DNA of 39,640 bases from Phycisphaerae bacterium (GTDB taxonomy: Bacteria > Planctomycetota > Phycisphaerae > UBA1845), in the NCBI GenBank assembly GCA_029260035.1, contig JAJDEA010000180.1, positions 1 to 39,640 of the forward strand, read 5' to 3'. The notes under the pieces are model-generated. The model had not been told where the DNA came from and ran no database searches. It was given only the letters and a program-made list of their open reading frames with translations. Made by a program: the position numbers and the translations under genes. Below, piece by piece: positions 15,821-24,929 of this stretch; positions within the stretch are counted from its first letter, which is position 1, and every line of letters begins with the position of its first letter.

Positions 15821-16831
15821 TTATGGTTTAGCCACCTCTTCGGCTTGTTCGGAAGCAACCTGGCTGGCTCGTTCACGAAGCGTATCCAACGCTTCACGAA
15901 CTTCGCTCGCCATCCGCGCATTGGGGAAATCTCGAACGAGTTCCAGACCAACATTCAACGCATCACGCCATCTCCGCTCATTGACGGCGAATCGGAATTG
16001 AACACCCACTTGCAACAGCTTGTCTTTGAAGACATCCCGAGCCGTATTGCGCACTTCTTGCGCCTCAGCCGGCGACAGATACTGATCGAGTTCTTTGAGC
16101 ACATCGATTGCATGGTCCGTGTCGCTACGTCGTACAGCCTCTTCCCATTCGCGCTTAAGCTCTACTTTGTGCGACTCTTTCAAAGACTGAAGACGATCCT
16201 GCAGACTTGTCACCTTGGTTTCCCCGGGCAACGCACGTGAAAGGCGATCAATCTCTCCTTGCGCACGCACCCAATCGTGCTCGTCGAGATGCTTTTCGAT
16301 CATTTCCAAGGCTTTAGCCAGCTTAGCCTGAATCGCTGCACTACGGGCGTCGTCCAATTCTTCACGGAGCGTGTCCGCTTCCTGCTTATACCCGAACCGC
16401 TGCTCCACTTCGCCAACAAAACCAAGAGCTGCTTCCCACTTCTGTTCTCGAATACTCGCCCTGATTGCAGACCTGAGGGTTTCCAATTCGTTCTCGCGGT
16501 TGGCGAGAGACTTCGCTGCATCGGACAGCTTTGTGTTATCAGAAATCGACTCGAGTTTGGTTGCTTGCTTTGCTACCAGCTCATTCAAATCGCGCATCTC
16601 CGCCAACTGACGAGCCTGCGTCGATGCCAGCTTGGTAAGCAATAGAATCACCACCAAGAATATGGCGAAAACAAATATCGCGAATCCCCCAGCGACCGCC
16701 ATCCATGTGGCACTTGTCGCATCATGCCCCGCCAGGCCGGATACGAAGACAAATCCGGCACCGATCAGAGCGGCGACGCAAATGAGGTTGTACAACCAGC
16801 GAAACTGCGAGAATCTCTCGATTGGAGCCAT
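15821..16831 (-). CDS. Two-TM protein with long helical, TPR-like cytoplasmic domain
   Basis: 336 residues. Two transmembrane helices (about 14-34 and 43-67, AVAGGFAIFVFAIFLVVILL) are followed by a coiled coil (68-125) and a helical region made of repeated units, each with an Asp/Trp-containing turn: REQKWEAALGFVGE, DEHDWVRAQGEIDRL and NERRWRDALNVGLELVRDF. This resembles degenerate TPR repeats. The C-terminal 95 residues (228-321) align with the C-terminus of the protein at 37463-38317, which also has two TM helices at its start, so the two are paralogues. A copy of the dispersed 95-bp repeat lies just upstream (16902-16997). Role unknown; a membrane-anchored scaffold is a reasonable guess. 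Confidence 0.7.
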   Translation of the reverse strand: MAPIERFSQFRWLYNLICVAALIGAGFVFVSGLAGHDATSATWMAVAGGFAIFVFAIFLVVILLLTKLASTQARQLAEMRDLNELVAKQATKLESISDNTKLSDAAKSLANRENELETLRSAIRASIREQKWEAALGFVGEVEQRFGYKQEADTLREELDDARSAAIQAKLAKALEMIEKHLDEHDWVRAQGEIDRLSRALPGETKVTSLQDRLQSLKESHKVELKREWEEAVRRSDTDHAIDVLKELDQYLSPAEAQEVRNTARDVFKDKLLQVGVQFRFAVNERRWRDALNVGLELVRDFPNARMASEVREALDTLRERASQVASEQAEEVAKP

Positions 16832-16901
16832 GGGAAACCCCCTTGTGGAACACCAAACCTCGGGCCTGCCGATGCCGACCCGTATTTCCTGCCATCAACT
16901 T

Positions 16902-16997
16902 CTGTAGCAACGATCAGTCTAGTGCAACGGCGAACTGATCATATGTTCGAGTAAAACCGTGCTTTCAAACGCTACAGTAGAATAGAGCTTGCACTAG
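16902..16997 (-). repeat. Dispersed 95-bp repeat, copy 1 (minus orientation)
   Basis: On the minus strand this reads CTAGTGCAAGCTCTATTC, CTACTGTAGCG, AAGCACGGTTTTACTCGA, then GTTCGCCGTTGCACTAGACTG and ends in GCTACAG. It aligns along its whole length with copies at 31092, 32860 and 34595 and more loosely with 24059. Internal TGTAGCG and a diverged CGCTACA-like half can pair. It lies about 70 bases upstream of the two-TM coiled-coil gene. Confidence 0.8.
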
Positions 16998-17122
16998 TAT
17001 TATATCTTCGATCCGCTCCAGACCCCAACAATAGCCGTTTTTTAGCTCCGGGCGTCATTTTGGGGAAACGCTGCAAGAATTGGCCACTCTCACTCCCTCT
17101 CCAGGCTCCGAGCCGCTGAAAA

Positions 17123-17332
17123 TCAAGCCGCAACCTCGGATTCGCTATCGGCGGGTTTCACGATAATTGCGGCGGATTCCTGGCGTTTTTCGTATTGACG
17201 GTGGCTTTCCTTCTCCAGGGCTTTCAGTCGTTTTCGATGAAATGCCAAGGAGTCTCCAACGAAAGCAAGAAAAACCAGCACGCCCATCGCAATGACGCCT
17301 AACCACAAACACACCGCCCATCCACCCATCAC
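17123..17332 (-). CDS. Small single-pass membrane protein
   Basis: About 69 residues from a GTG at 17332 (or an ATG at 17329, the next codon). One transmembrane helix (AVCLWLGVIAMGVLVFLAFVG) is followed by a basic, charged cytoplasmic tail with RKRLKALEKESHRQYEKRQ. GGTGG lies just upstream as a possible ribosome site. No family recognised. It stands between the two-TM coil gene and the LolD-like gene with gaps of roughly 200-290 bases, so it may be transcribed alone. It could be spurious, but the hydrophobic-then-basic layout is typical of real small membrane proteins. Confidence 0.5.
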   Translation of the reverse strand: MMGGWAVCLWLGVIAMGVLVFLAFVGDSLAFHRKRLKALEKESHRQYEKRQESAAIIVKPADSESEVAA

Positions 17333-17529
17333 AATCCACCCTTCTCAATTCGGCCGCACGTCTTTAGCCCAAAACGATGATGCGTAGCGCAAATCGTTGG
17401 AAATCACGGGATGAAACATGCTTTCGGACTCTACAAATAGCGCTTGCTCTATCGGCCAAGAATAGGGCCAAGATGGGTTATCAGCCGAAAAATCAGTGTT
17501 TTGGAATGGGTTCGGGAATCAGGCTGGCA

Positions 17530-18282
17530 TTACGACAAGGCGTGCGTGGGTTGGGAATCGGAATCTGCCACAGACGGCGAGCCATCGCGTTTGCTCTGAA
17601 TGGCCCCACCAACCAACTCGATTCGGCGGTGCGCCCGAGCAGCAACCCTCGCGTCATGCGTAACCATAACAATCGTTTGGCCCGCTTCGTTAAACTCGCT
17701 GAGCAAATCGAGAATATCAGCACCTTTTTTTTCATCGAGATTACCCGTCGGCTCATCTGCGAGCAGTAGGGCGGGGCGGTTTATCAACGCCCGGGCGAGC
17801 GCAACGCGCTGCCTCTCTCCGCCGGACAGCTCATTGGGTCGGTGTCCCGCTCGTTCTCTCAAGCCTACCCGGTCAAGAAGGTCCATCGCTTCGAGTTTCG
17901 CCTGGCCTCGACCCGTCAACCAACTCAAAGCCGAGTGGGAAACCAACTTCGGCATCAATATGTTTTCGAGGACATTGAGTTCCGGTAGGAGATGATAGAA
18001 CTGGAAAACGAAACCAACTTGACGATTGCGATAGGTATTTCGCGCCATCTGGGATTGGGCAAAAACATCGTGTCCTTCAAATTCCACGGCACCCTGGTCA
18101 GGAATATCCAAACCTCCGAGAATGTGCAGCAGCGTGCTCTTGCCCGAGCCACTCGCGCCCGTCACGACCAAAAACTCCCCCGCCTGAGCCTCCAGCGATG
18201 CGCCGCGCAAGACCCGCACTTCCGCCTTACCCATGGTGTAGGTTTTGTGGACAGACCTTGCTTTGAGAATCACGTTACTCAT
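17530..18282 (-). CDS. lolD: LolD-like ABC transporter ATPase
   Basis: 250 residues with Walker A GASGSGKSTL, Q-loop FVFQFYHLLPELNVLENI, signature LSGGERQRVALARAL, Walker B LLLADEPTGNLD and VTHD. This is the MacB/LolD/FtsE class, whose FQFYHLLPE segment is characteristic of LolD-type proteins. With the permease upstream it should power release of lipoproteins from the inner membrane for transport to the outer membrane; related exporters with other substrates cannot be excluded. Its ATG overlaps the permease stop by eight bases (ATGAGTAA), which implies translational coupling. Compared with E. coli LolD it has an inserted segment ALSWLTGRGQAK and a longer hydrophilic tail. Confidence 0.85.
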   Translation of the reverse strand: MSNVILKARSVHKTYTMGKAEVRVLRGASLEAQAGEFLVVTGASGSGKSTLLHILGGLDIPDQGAVEFEGHDVFAQSQMARNTYRNRQVGFVFQFYHLLPELNVLENILMPKLVSHSALSWLTGRGQAKLEAMDLLDRVGLRERAGHRPNELSGGERQRVALARALINRPALLLADEPTGNLDEKKGADILDLLSEFNEAGQTIVMVTHDARVAARAHRRIELVGGAIQSKRDGSPSVADSDSQPTHALS

Positions 18283-19864
18283 ATCGAAGCGCCTGAACGG
18301 GCCAAACTCGACCAGCCAGTGTCGCGGGGATCAGCGAGCCAACGATTGATGAGACAACAGCTATAGCCGCTACCCATATCGCGTCCGCCTTCTTGACGAC
18401 TTCCGGAATGGTATCAAAAGAATAAATTTCCGGACTCCAAACGCGCAGTTGTGGGTTTAAGTTGGCGAGAAAATCCTGAATATCGTTGATGTTCCAAACG
18501 AAAAGACTGCCAATAAACAACCCGAGTATGGAACCTGTCACGCCGACGGCGCCTGCATACGCCACAAACAAGCCAGCTACGCCTCGGCTCGACGCGCCGA
18601 TCGCTTTCATAATACCGATGTCGCGCGTTTTCTTTTCCACAATCATGAAAAAGATACAGCCAAGCAAAACGATCGCGACAATGCTAATCAGTGCAAATAA
18701 GAACGTCACCAAAATCTTCTCTTTCTCAACCGCGGCAATAAGTGGTCTTTGCATGTCCTCCCAAGTCATCACGCTGACTTCGGTGAGCGGATAGCGATCT
18801 GTCGGCGATACGTCCATCAACTTGGTTTCAACAAAACCAGCCCAAAGCTCTCGAATCTGTGCCGCTGCTTCGTCCAGATCAACGCCGTCATGAATGCCGA
18901 CCAACAGTTGATTCGCTCGAGCATCAGATTTTCCACCGTCAACAAGGTCTTGCGCATCCATGCCCAGCTTGTGTTGAACAAAATCGAAATCCACATAGAC
19001 ACTCATGCTGTCGATTTCGAAAATCCCGGTGCGAGAATCATCAGCGTAACGAAGAGGCACGCGCACGGGCGGCTCGCCGGTAACGTTGCCTCTCGATGTT
19101 AGCGGCAACAGCGTAATAGCTACATCCGTACCCCGCGCAAGATGGCGATCGAAGTTTCCGTCTGATCGGCGCGAATTGAGCAAGTCGCACCCAACAATGA
19201 CACCATGTTTTTCCCGTCCGATATACCCGGGTTCTTCCGGGCCAAGCGCAAACGCACGAGAACCAACGTTCGTTGGAACCACCTTCGGATACATGGAAAG
19301 CTCGAAAGGTTCGGCATCGAAATTCGCTATCGAATCGACATCCTTCTCGTCTTGACGCCACTTCTTATTCGCCTCTCGCAAATCTTGCGCCAATTGCATG
19401 TCGCCATTGGCGTCAAACCCGGCAACAGGCATTTGCTGCATTCCCAAATGTGTCGTGCCGGGATAATACCGTTCGTAATGTAGCCCTTTCCGCATCTCGT
19501 TCAGTTGCAGGTATTCGTCCAGCCGAACGCCGAGAATTCTCGCGGGCTTTGTATACGAAGTTGCTGGCACCCGAAAAATTCCATACGAATAAATAGCTGG
19601 GGAGGTCAACTTAACGACTTCCGGCAACTCCTCCTCAACAAGCTCGCCGAACTCTGCATAATATGGAAAACCCTGCAAGAACCCACTATCCAACACAATC
19701 TGACTGTGAAGGCCCTTGGATCGCGATCGAACCGTGTCTAGAAATCCCCCCATGACACTCAGCACAACAAGCACCATCGCCACACAAAGCGTCACGCTTG
19801 CAACACCAAAGAGGGCGATCAACTTCGTATGCAAGTACCGCCAAGCTAGAAACCACTTATACAT
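18275..19864 (-). CDS. LolC/LolE-like ABC transporter permease
   Basis: 529 residues: one N-terminal transmembrane helix (LIALFGVASVTLCVAMVLVV followed by MGGFLD), a large periplasmic domain (about 50-375), and three C-terminal helices. The segment TWEDMQRPLIAAVEKEKILV, then LGCIFFMIVEKKTRDIGIMKAIGAS, is the LolC/LolE hallmark, with the conserved coupling region at KKTRDIGIMKAIGAS. It extracts lipoproteins in partnership with the LolD-like ATPase encoded next. It starts 18 bases after lysS and overlaps lolD by eight bases. At 529 residues it is longer than E. coli LolC/E (about 400), with the extra length in the periplasmic part. Only one permease gene is present, so it may act as a homodimer. 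Confidence 0.85.
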   Translation of the reverse strand: MYKWFLAWRYLHTKLIALFGVASVTLCVAMVLVVLSVMGGFLDTVRSRSKGLHSQIVLDSGFLQGFPYYAEFGELVEEELPEVVKLTSPAIYSYGIFRVPATSYTKPARILGVRLDEYLQLNEMRKGLHYERYYPGTTHLGMQQMPVAGFDANGDMQLAQDLREANKKWRQDEKDVDSIANFDAEPFELSMYPKVVPTNVGSRAFALGPEEPGYIGREKHGVIVGCDLLNSRRSDGNFDRHLARGTDVAITLLPLTSRGNVTGEPPVRVPLRYADDSRTGIFEIDSMSVYVDFDFVQHKLGMDAQDLVDGGKSDARANQLLVGIHDGVDLDEAAAQIRELWAGFVETKLMDVSPTDRYPLTEVSVMTWEDMQRPLIAAVEKEKILVTFLFALISIVAIVLLGCIFFMIVEKKTRDIGIMKAIGASSRGVAGLFVAYAGAVGVTGSILGLFIGSLFVWNINDIQDFLANLNPQLRVWSPEIYSFDTIPEVVKKADAIWVAAIAVVSSIVGSLIPATLAGRVWPVQALRYE

Positions 19865-19882
19865 GATTCACCGCACGCAACT

Positions 19883-21523
19883 CTATTTGGCCTCAGACTC
19901 TACGACAGCCGCACCAGACTCCACAGGCCTTTGAAGCGGGAACAGAATAACATCGCGAATGCTCGCGCTATCGGTCAACAACATCACAAGCCGATCGATC
20001 CCAACTCCCAACCCGCCAGCTGGAGGCATTCCATACTCCAAGGCCATGACGAAATCCTCGTCCATCACCGCCATCGTTTCGTCACCTTCGCCTGCCACCT
20101 GCTTGCGAAAGTTGGCTTCCTGGACTTTGGGGTCATTCAGCTCCGTATAGGCGTTACCGAGTTCCATGCCGTTTACGAACGCCTCGAACCGCAGCGCGAT
20201 TTCCGGATTGTCCGGATGTCGTCGCGTAAGCGGGCAAATCGCCGCCGGGTAGTCGTATACAAAGGTAGGCTGAATAAGATGATGCTCGACCGTCGCTTCA
20301 AAGACGGCATTGATAACCACTGCATCATCCTTGCCTGCATGTTCAATGCCCAGAGCCGACGCCTTAGCCCGAACTCCATCCAAGTCCTCAATCGCAACGC
20401 CCGCATATTCGACAAGCAGGTCGGAATATTTCGCACGTCGCCAAGGTGGCGTGAAATCAACCACTTGGCCTGTAAAAACAGCCGCTTTCCTGCCAGACTC
20501 CATCGCCAAATTCGCCTCGCGATAAGCCTCTAAATGATTCTCTTTCGCATATTCCGCCGACGCCTCGTTGCCTTTTTCTTCTGATAGCCGTTCCGCTTCC
20601 CGCACCATCGCTTTCGTTCTAACAGGTAACGCCTCAGCCGCTGACACGTCGTAGCCAGCTACGACCATTTGTTCCACACGTTCCATCATCACGTTGTAAT
20701 CCGCATAGGCTTCATACAACTCGATCATCGTGAACTCAGGGTTATGCTTTGTGCTGATACCCTCATTGCGAAAATTTCGGCTGATCTCGAAAACCCGATC
20801 TATCCCTCCCACGAGCAGTCTCTTGAGATACAACTCTGGACTGATGCGCAGATAGAGCCTCATGTCTAGCGTGTTGTGATGGGTGGTGAAAGGCCTGGCT
20901 GCTGCTCCGCCATAAATCGGCTGCAAAGAGGGCGTCTCAACCTCGCAATAGTCAAAATCCAACAGGCATTGCCGAACCGCCTGAATGATGGCACTCCGCT
21001 GCCTGAACACTTCGCGAACTTCGGGATTCGTAAACAGATCGACGTATCGCCTGCGATATCGCAAATCGACATCAGTCAAGCCATGAAATTTTTCGGGCGG
21101 GGGGCGTAGCGCTTTCGCCAAGACCGTCACTCGGTTGGCCCAAAGCGTCAGCTCGCCGGTCTTCGTTTTCCCAACGACCCCTTCGGCTCCAAGAATGTCG
21201 CCAAGGTCCAAGCTCTTGATGATAGGCCAACGCTCATCCCCTACGTCAGCCCTGCTAATTCCGATCTGCAGTCGGCCAGCGCCGTCCTGAATCGTCAAAA
21301 ATGCAAGTTTACCCATCACGCGAAGCAGCATGATGCGACCGGCGATGCGTGCCTCGTAATCACTCCGCTCGCCCGGATCGATCCCCATCGGCTCCGCCTT
21401 GGCTCGAACATCCGCTGAAACGGCGACATCTGCAAAACGCCCGCCATATGGGTCTTCACCCAACTCGACGAGCTTGTCGCGTTTGTTGGTTCGCTGCGCT
21501 ATGTAATGGTTTTCATCTGACAT
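19883..21523 (-). CDS. lysS: Lysyl-tRNA synthetase, class II
   Basis: About 546 residues from the ATG at 21523 (MSDENHY); the open frame extends to 21607, but that leader is not family-like. The N-terminal OB-fold anticodon-binding domain ends near EKFHGLTDVDLRYRRRYVDL, a signature of LysS. Class II motif 2 is FRNEGISTKHNPEFTMIELYEAY, split here around Arg and Glu, and motif 3 is GLGVGIDRLVMLLTD. The enzyme joins lysine to tRNA-Lys. Odd feature: an extra charged segment of roughly 50 residues in the catalytic domain (AERLSEEKGNEASAEYAKEN and onward), making it longer than the usual 500. It is the first gene of a run with the LolC/E and LolD-like genes. Confidence 0.95.
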   Translation of the reverse strand: MSDENHYIAQRTNKRDKLVELGEDPYGGRFADVAVSADVRAKAEPMGIDPGERSDYEARIAGRIMLLRVMGKLAFLTIQDGAGRLQIGISRADVGDERWPIIKSLDLGDILGAEGVVGKTKTGELTLWANRVTVLAKALRPPPEKFHGLTDVDLRYRRRYVDLFTNPEVREVFRQRSAIIQAVRQCLLDFDYCEVETPSLQPIYGGAAARPFTTHHNTLDMRLYLRISPELYLKRLLVGGIDRVFEISRNFRNEGISTKHNPEFTMIELYEAYADYNVMMERVEQMVVAGYDVSAAEALPVRTKAMVREAERLSEEKGNEASAEYAKENHLEAYREANLAMESGRKAAVFTGQVVDFTPPWRRAKYSDLLVEYAGVAIEDLDGVRAKASALGIEHAGKDDAVVINAVFEATVEHHLIQPTFVYDYPAAICPLTRRHPDNPEIALRFEAFVNGMELGNAYTELNDPKVQEANFRKQVAGEGDETMAVMDEDFVMALEYGMPPAGGLGVGIDRLVMLLTDSASIRDVILFPLQRPVESGAAVVESEAK

Positions 21524-21738
21524 TCGGAGAATTGTTGCCTTTGGAATTTTTTGAACCAAGCTCTCGACCAACAAGTTCGCGTTGCGCGATCCTATCCGCG
21601 ACTTCAACGATCAGCAAATGAAAGCCTTCGGGAGTTTGCGGACAATTAACTATCAAGGTTGAATTTACGGCCATGGCGGGGCGGAAGAAATACCCGATCT
21701 ACCGCGAGCCAAAGTCGAAACGCCTCGGCGAGCGTCGA

Positions 21739-24006
21739 TTATCCGCCGTGGTAACTACGAATGATGCTACTGGCCTGATTGGACTGAATGTTGATCGCCC
21801 CAAGTGATTCGCTGGCTGCGGTTCGAATCGTCAAATCCGCATCATCCCGCGCGATTGTCACAAGCGCGTCAACTTCGCCTTCCTCCAAAAGAAGACCATT
21901 TCGTTTGCCAGATTCCGCAAGCGAATTGAACGTCGACACGCGAAGCGTCACCGAATTGTTCTCATCCATCGCAATCGCCGCAATCGCTTGCTGCGCACTA
22001 CTGGTAGCCGACAGCGCCAAAACCGAAGCCGCCTTGATCCGCAGCCCTTCATCCTCTGCATGAAGCGCAGCCACCAGTGCTGCCTCCGATTCATCGAAAC
22101 TGAAGACGGTCTGCCCATCCTCCGCAATCTTTCGCAAAGTTTCGACTGCCTGAATCGCGAGAGACAGTGCCAAGTCATTATCAATCGACGATCTTCCCGT
22201 CGCCGACTGCATCCGCGCGAGAGCCGCCGTCAATGTTGCACTGTCTGCGGAAGCATGGAGTTTACTCGCGAAGCGATCTCCTGCTGCCAGATCGTCAGCG
22301 ACAAGTTCTTGGCCTTGCTTCGAGAGAATCACGATCGGAGACTTTGCATACAGGAACTGCGACCGAAACTGAAGGACCGCCGAGGCGATATCCGGCTCGG
22401 TGACATCCGTAGAAACAAAAAGTGCGGAAACCGCGTGAAACTCAGATCGAACACGTTCCATCGCGCGATAATAACTTGTCTCTCCGATAACTGTCTTGCC
22501 GTCCTGCCTGAGCGCATCCATCACACGATTGAGGTTCTGCTTGTCCGCATCAACAACGACAACCTGTTCATCGCCGGTTAGCGTAATAGCCGTCGCCAGG
22601 TGTGGCACTACATATTGGGAATCGGCGAATGGCGTCTTAGGAAGAGCAGCCCCAAGCGCCAGCGATGCGCGTAGTCGAACGATCAAGTCAGGAAATCGCA
22701 GCGCTTGAACCAATGGCTGTTTGGCATCTTCGCTACCAACGAGCGAACTTTCACCCGCAGTAATTCGTAATGCTTCGATCGCGCCCAATGCTACAGCCGT
22801 GTCATTGTCACGGATTGCACGATTGAGGACAAGGTGGGCATACCGTGGCCCCGCCGCTTGCGAAAAATAAAGCGCACGGGGAAAAGGCGTAGGCCTTGTC
22901 GCATCCAGCTCACCCTGTTCTGCCGGATCGCCACTTTCGACATTTACGCCAAGTCGGTTTTCCCGGCGAATGTTTCCGGCAAGCCAAAGTGCAATGGCCT
23001 CGGCATAATCATTTCGCAGATTGAGCGATTCTTCTGCACAGCGCATCGCCATGACCGTACCGAATATCTTCTGCGGAACGGTCACCGCCTTGAGCACCTG
23101 TGTCGCATCGTCCCAATACCACACATTCGCCGAACTCAGCCTGGGGTCGGCTCGTACGGCATCTTCTTCGGCGTAAAACCGCTCGCCGAGCCAATAGAAT
23201 AGCTCAGCTGTCGAGCCAGCAATGCGTCGTCCCGATAGTTCGTGAATTCGCTCGATAGCGATTCCAGCCGCCTCGCGCGTCTCATTCGACAAATTCTCAT
23301 CGGCTGTCATCTTGCTGAGGTACGGAATCGCCTGCGGATATCCAATCTCTCCCAGAGCGTGAACGATGTGCAGTCTGGCATCATCGCTCTGCGTACGAAG
23401 CGCCATAGCCAAGGGCCGAACCGCAGGCTTGCCCATCTTGGTTAGCGCCACGACAACTCGCGACCAAAGTTTTTTCTTGCCGACATCAAGAAGCGTCTGG
23501 ATCATCGGCGGGATGGCGTATTCACCGGAATCCGCAAGATTTCGGATCGCAAAGAACTCCTGCTGTGGGTTCCCGCCGAGCTTCTGAATGTTGGCACGAA
23601 TCCGTTCTGGATCTTGTCGCTTGAGATACTCACCCTTCTTGATTAACTCGATCACCTCGGCTGCGCTTTCGCCCAATGTCGAATTCTCGACCAGAATCAA
23701 GAGCGTATCGAGGCTCTTGCGATCCTGATGAGCCTTTTCCATAACGATAACCGGATCAAGATCGGGATGCGCAAGGAGCTTCTTGGCATATGAGTCAGCC
23801 AGACTAAACCTGCCGATTCGTGCGTAATGGAGAAAATCCGCAAAAAGCGATTCGACCGAAGCGTCTGTGGATGCGGTCGCATTGCCGGGCGCTTGCGCCT
23901 GAACAGGTATCGCAGCCGAACCCGCGAACACGACCAACGCGCAGGCCACTGGTGCTCCCCATTGGCCGATCATCCGCCGCGCAACATTTCTACCGAACCT
24001 CTGCAT
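21739..24006 (-). CDS. Large exported HEAT-repeat protein with receiver-like domain
   Basis: About 755 residues from the ATG at 24006, preceded by GGGAGATGCGTG; an upstream in-frame start at 24078 adds an unlikely leader. The N-terminus has a twin-basic stretch and hydrophobic segment ACALVVFAGSAAIPVQAQA, a Sec-type signal ending at AQA. HEAT-type helical repeats occupy roughly 150-260 (e.g. AVRPLAMALRTQ, ARLHIVHALGEIGYPQAIPYL), 395-460 and 630-740. Between them, about 480-605, lies an alpha/beta segment (VVVVDADKQNLNRVMDALRQ, ALFVSTDV, PIVILSKQG) that looks like a receiver or flavodoxin-like fold. HEAT arrays bind other proteins. Role unknown. The dispersed repeat copy at 24059-24154 lies just upstream. 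Confidence 0.75.
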   Translation of the reverse strand: MQRFGRNVARRMIGQWGAPVACALVVFAGSAAIPVQAQAPGNATASTDASVESLFADFLHYARIGRFSLADSYAKKLLAHPDLDPVIVMEKAHQDRKSLDTLLILVENSTLGESAAEVIELIKKGEYLKRQDPERIRANIQKLGGNPQQEFFAIRNLADSGEYAIPPMIQTLLDVGKKKLWSRVVVALTKMGKPAVRPLAMALRTQSDDARLHIVHALGEIGYPQAIPYLSKMTADENLSNETREAAGIAIERIHELSGRRIAGSTAELFYWLGERFYAEEDAVRADPRLSSANVWYWDDATQVLKAVTVPQKIFGTVMAMRCAEESLNLRNDYAEAIALWLAGNIRRENRLGVNVESGDPAEQGELDATRPTPFPRALYFSQAAGPRYAHLVLNRAIRDNDTAVALGAIEALRITAGESSLVGSEDAKQPLVQALRFPDLIVRLRASLALGAALPKTPFADSQYVVPHLATAITLTGDEQVVVVDADKQNLNRVMDALRQDGKTVIGETSYYRAMERVRSEFHAVSALFVSTDVTEPDIASAVLQFRSQFLYAKSPIVILSKQGQELVADDLAAGDRFASKLHASADSATLTAALARMQSATGRSSIDNDLALSLAIQAVETLRKIAEDGQTVFSFDESEAALVAALHAEDEGLRIKAASVLALSATSSAQQAIAAIAMDENNSVTLRVSTFNSLAESGKRNGLLLEEGEVDALVTIARDDADLTIRTAASESLGAINIQSNQASSIIRSYHGG

Positions 24007-24058
24007 CACGCATCTCCCAAGACAGCCTTTGCACTTTTTTGAATACCAAAACTCTATT

Positions 24059-24154
24059 CTATAACCCCAAACGATCAAGTGTAGCAGCGAATCGCGAATT
24101 TACACGAGTAGAAACGAACATTCGGGCACTACACTTGAATAGGGTTTGCTCCGG
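24059..24154 (-). repeat. Dispersed 95-bp repeat, copy 2 (minus orientation, diverged)
   Basis: On the minus strand the element reads GGAGCAAACCCTATTCAAG, TGTAGTGCCCGAATG, TTTCTACTCG, then GATTCGCTGCTACACTTGATC and ends GGTTATAG. It keeps the order of blocks seen in the other copies but with many substitutions. It lies about 50 bases upstream of the HEAT-repeat gene. The rest of the gap to 24440 shows no gene or RNA that I recognise. Confidence 0.65.
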
Positions 24155-24440
24155 GCGGGTGCCTATACATTGCATGGCAGACCTCGTTACCTCACCCCAA
24201 ATCACAGGCAACGACGCAACCAAATCCCCGATGGAGCCATTCGCACCTCAAACACGAGCGAGAGAACGAATCGCTATCGGCGTAGCAGTATAAGCCCAGC
24301 TTAGCGCGAGTCAATGAAAGACGCTCAAGCGATGGATGTGATTTTCTAGAATCACACAGCCATATTCGGCCCCTCAACCGCGCAAACAAATCACCCTACG
24401 AAACCTGCTTTGCGAACAAGATAGCCCTATCCGGGAGAGA

Positions 24441-24605
24441 CTAGATATTCTGAAGAATGGCGACACCGCCAGCTGCCGTAATACCCAGAAAGATAGTCTG
24501 GAGTAGCTCGTTGGCCGCTGCCAGATCGCAACCGCCCATTTGCAGAAGTATAGCGCCCGGCGTGAGGCATTTTAGCACTTTGAAGAATCGCTCGGTTCGC
24601 ATCAT
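24441..24605 (-). CDS. Very small lipoprotein-like protein
   Basis: 54 residues from the ATG at 24605, with GGAGC five bases upstream; the open frame reaches 24677 without a better start. It has a basic N-terminus (MMRTERFFKVLK), a hydrophobic run and a Cys in LLQMGGCDL, like a short lipobox region, followed by NELLQTIFLGITAAGGVAIL, a second hydrophobic helix. Short proteins of this kind are, from memory, common in planctomycetes. No function known. The ribosome site and signal-like layout support it being real; without homologues this is not certain. Confidence 0.5.
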   Translation of the reverse strand: MMRTERFFKVLKCLTPGAILLQMGGCDLAAANELLQTIFLGITAAGGVAILQNI

Positions 24606-24929
24606 TTTGCTCCGCATCATAAAATCATGACTTATGGCATCCGGAAGAGGATTCCGGCGTCGTTGGCAACGACCCAATCTACGGCTTGGCAGTGTACTGA
24701 GGAGTCATGCCACGTCAATCAACTGGTAGAGGACAGTCGATGACCAGGAACTCCTTCCGTTTCGAGTGGTTTCTGGTGCAGAAGGCTGTTTGAGGCCGTG
24801 ATGGCGACTGACTGATCGAGATTGCACAGAATCTTGAGACAACCAGCAGATCACCTTCCGGAGCCAGGTACCCGATAGATTCAGACAGCATAGACGCCAT
24901 AAAGAATCGATTTGACACGCTGATTTCCA
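24606..24929. other. Gene-free gap, nothing recognised
   Basis: This 324-base stretch separates the small lipoprotein-like gene from the sugar transferase. I see no convincing frame, no terminator with a T run, and no tRNA-like fold. The open minus frames here lack ribosome sites and recognisable sequence. It presumably holds the divergent promoters for both neighbours. Confidence 0.4.
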
